From JBKPDV01 sp046728075 (GTDB taxonomy: Bacteria; Acidobacteriota; Thermoanaerobaculia; UBA5066; Gp7-AA6), in the NCBI GenBank assembly GCA_046728075.1, contig JBKPDV010000210.1, forward strand, positions 1-13,541: a DNA stretch of 13,541 nucleotides. The letters run 5' to 3'. The translations under genes were made by a program, and so were the position numbers. This document shows positions 13,349-13,541 of the stretch, piece by piece. Every line of letters starts with the position of its first letter. The first letter of the stretch is position 1. The notes beneath the pieces were generated by a model. It was not told the origin of the DNA. It did no database searches and was given only the letters and a program-made list of their open reading frames with translations.

Positions 13349-13521
13349 GGGACCTGCGCCCTGCGGGCGCACCGGCTCGCGGCTCGCCCAAAGGGGTTCG
13401 ACCGCGAGCCTGGTCCCTCGCGGCGCTCTCGCTCCCGCGGCGCGCGCCTCCTCCCCTCTGGGAGACTTCGCGCGCCGCGACCCGGACTGTCGCTGGGTCG
13501 CCGAAGCAAGGGAGACTCCCG
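13349..13521. other. Unexplained region dense in inverted repeats (possible structured RNA or palindromic element)
   Basis: Pairings seen: GGGACC (13349-13354) with GGTCCC (13412-13417), enclosing TGCGCCC/GGGCGCA (13355-13361, 13365-13371) and GGCTCGCGG/CCGCGAGCC (13374-13382, 13402-13410), which makes a potential three-way junction. Next, CGCGGCGCGCG (13436-13446) pairs with CGCGCGCCGCG (13469-13479) around an inner CTCCC/GGGAG hairpin. CGACCC (13478-13483) can pair with GGGTCG (13495-13500), and GGGAGACTCCC (13511-13521) is another small dyad. It starts about 20 bp after the stop at 13327. No coding frame is convincing. It may end transcription of the upstream gene, be a small RNA, or be a repeat element. 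Confidence 0.5.
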
Positions 13522-13541
13522 CCCTTAATGGTGTCTGTGAG

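Noticed and set aside
13390..13411. Possible tRNA T-arm (GGGGTTCGACC)
   Set aside because: The flanks do not form a 5-bp T-stem, and no acceptor, D or anticodon arms fit on either strand.
13324..13509. 61-codon minus-strand frame at the right edge
   Set aside because: It is extremely Arg-rich and lies across the inverted-repeat cluster; no sign of a real protein.

Overview
The window is GC-rich chromosomal DNA from a bacterium. GC is strongly enriched at third codon positions, and GTG or TTG starts are frequent. I see no rRNA, tRNA, CRISPR array, transposase or phage structural module. The gene mix (SPFH protein, Lon, a Crp/Fnr regulator of the 'IGNEGFVGL' type, an Nei-type glycosylase, UdgX, a P450) would fit an Acidobacteriota, Myxococcota or similar environmental lineage. 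That placement is a low-confidence inference from style, not from a marker gene.

Layout. (1) Positions 1-1541, minus strand: an SPFH/prohibitin-like membrane protein, then a secreted SH3-like protein that runs off the left edge. The prohibitin frame has no stop where one is expected. (2) 1680-2519, plus strand: a YiiX-type permuted NlpC/P60 hydrolase, followed by a 9-bp GC-rich hairpin between convergent genes. (3) 2590-6836, minus strand: five tightly packed genes, in transcription order Crp/Fnr regulator, Nei/Fpg-type DNA glycosylase, small XRE regulator, UdgX-type uracil-DNA glycosylase with a shortened DUF4130 half, and cytochrome P450. An 18-bp perfect palindrome lies upstream, shared with a divergent gene (6957-7517) that seems to join a phage 'ABA sandwich'-like domain to a zinc ribbon. 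(4) 7502-10045, minus strand: Lon protease with an unusual Ala/Glu-rich insert before the Walker A motif. (5) 10418-11397, plus strand: a two-gene operon with a 4-bp overlap, encoding a membrane-anchored and a soluble copy of the same small domain. (6) 11438-12285, minus strand: a hotdog thioesterase and a stand-alone receiver protein, divergent from a conserved unknown gene (12316-12795). (7) 12983-13327, plus strand: a small unknown protein. It is followed by about 170 bp (13349-13521) that is exceptionally rich in nested inverted repeats.

How the genes may work together. The most interesting unit is region 3. Two base-excision-repair enzymes, one for oxidised bases and one that covalently traps uracil sites, sit between two transcription regulators and are followed by an oxidative enzyme. 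This suggests a regulated DNA-damage or redox-stress operon. Family assignments come from motifs read in the sequence; the joint function is inference. Several genes lack a Shine-Dalgarno sequence but carry a TANNNT hexamer 6-9 nt before the start, which suggests leaderless transcripts.
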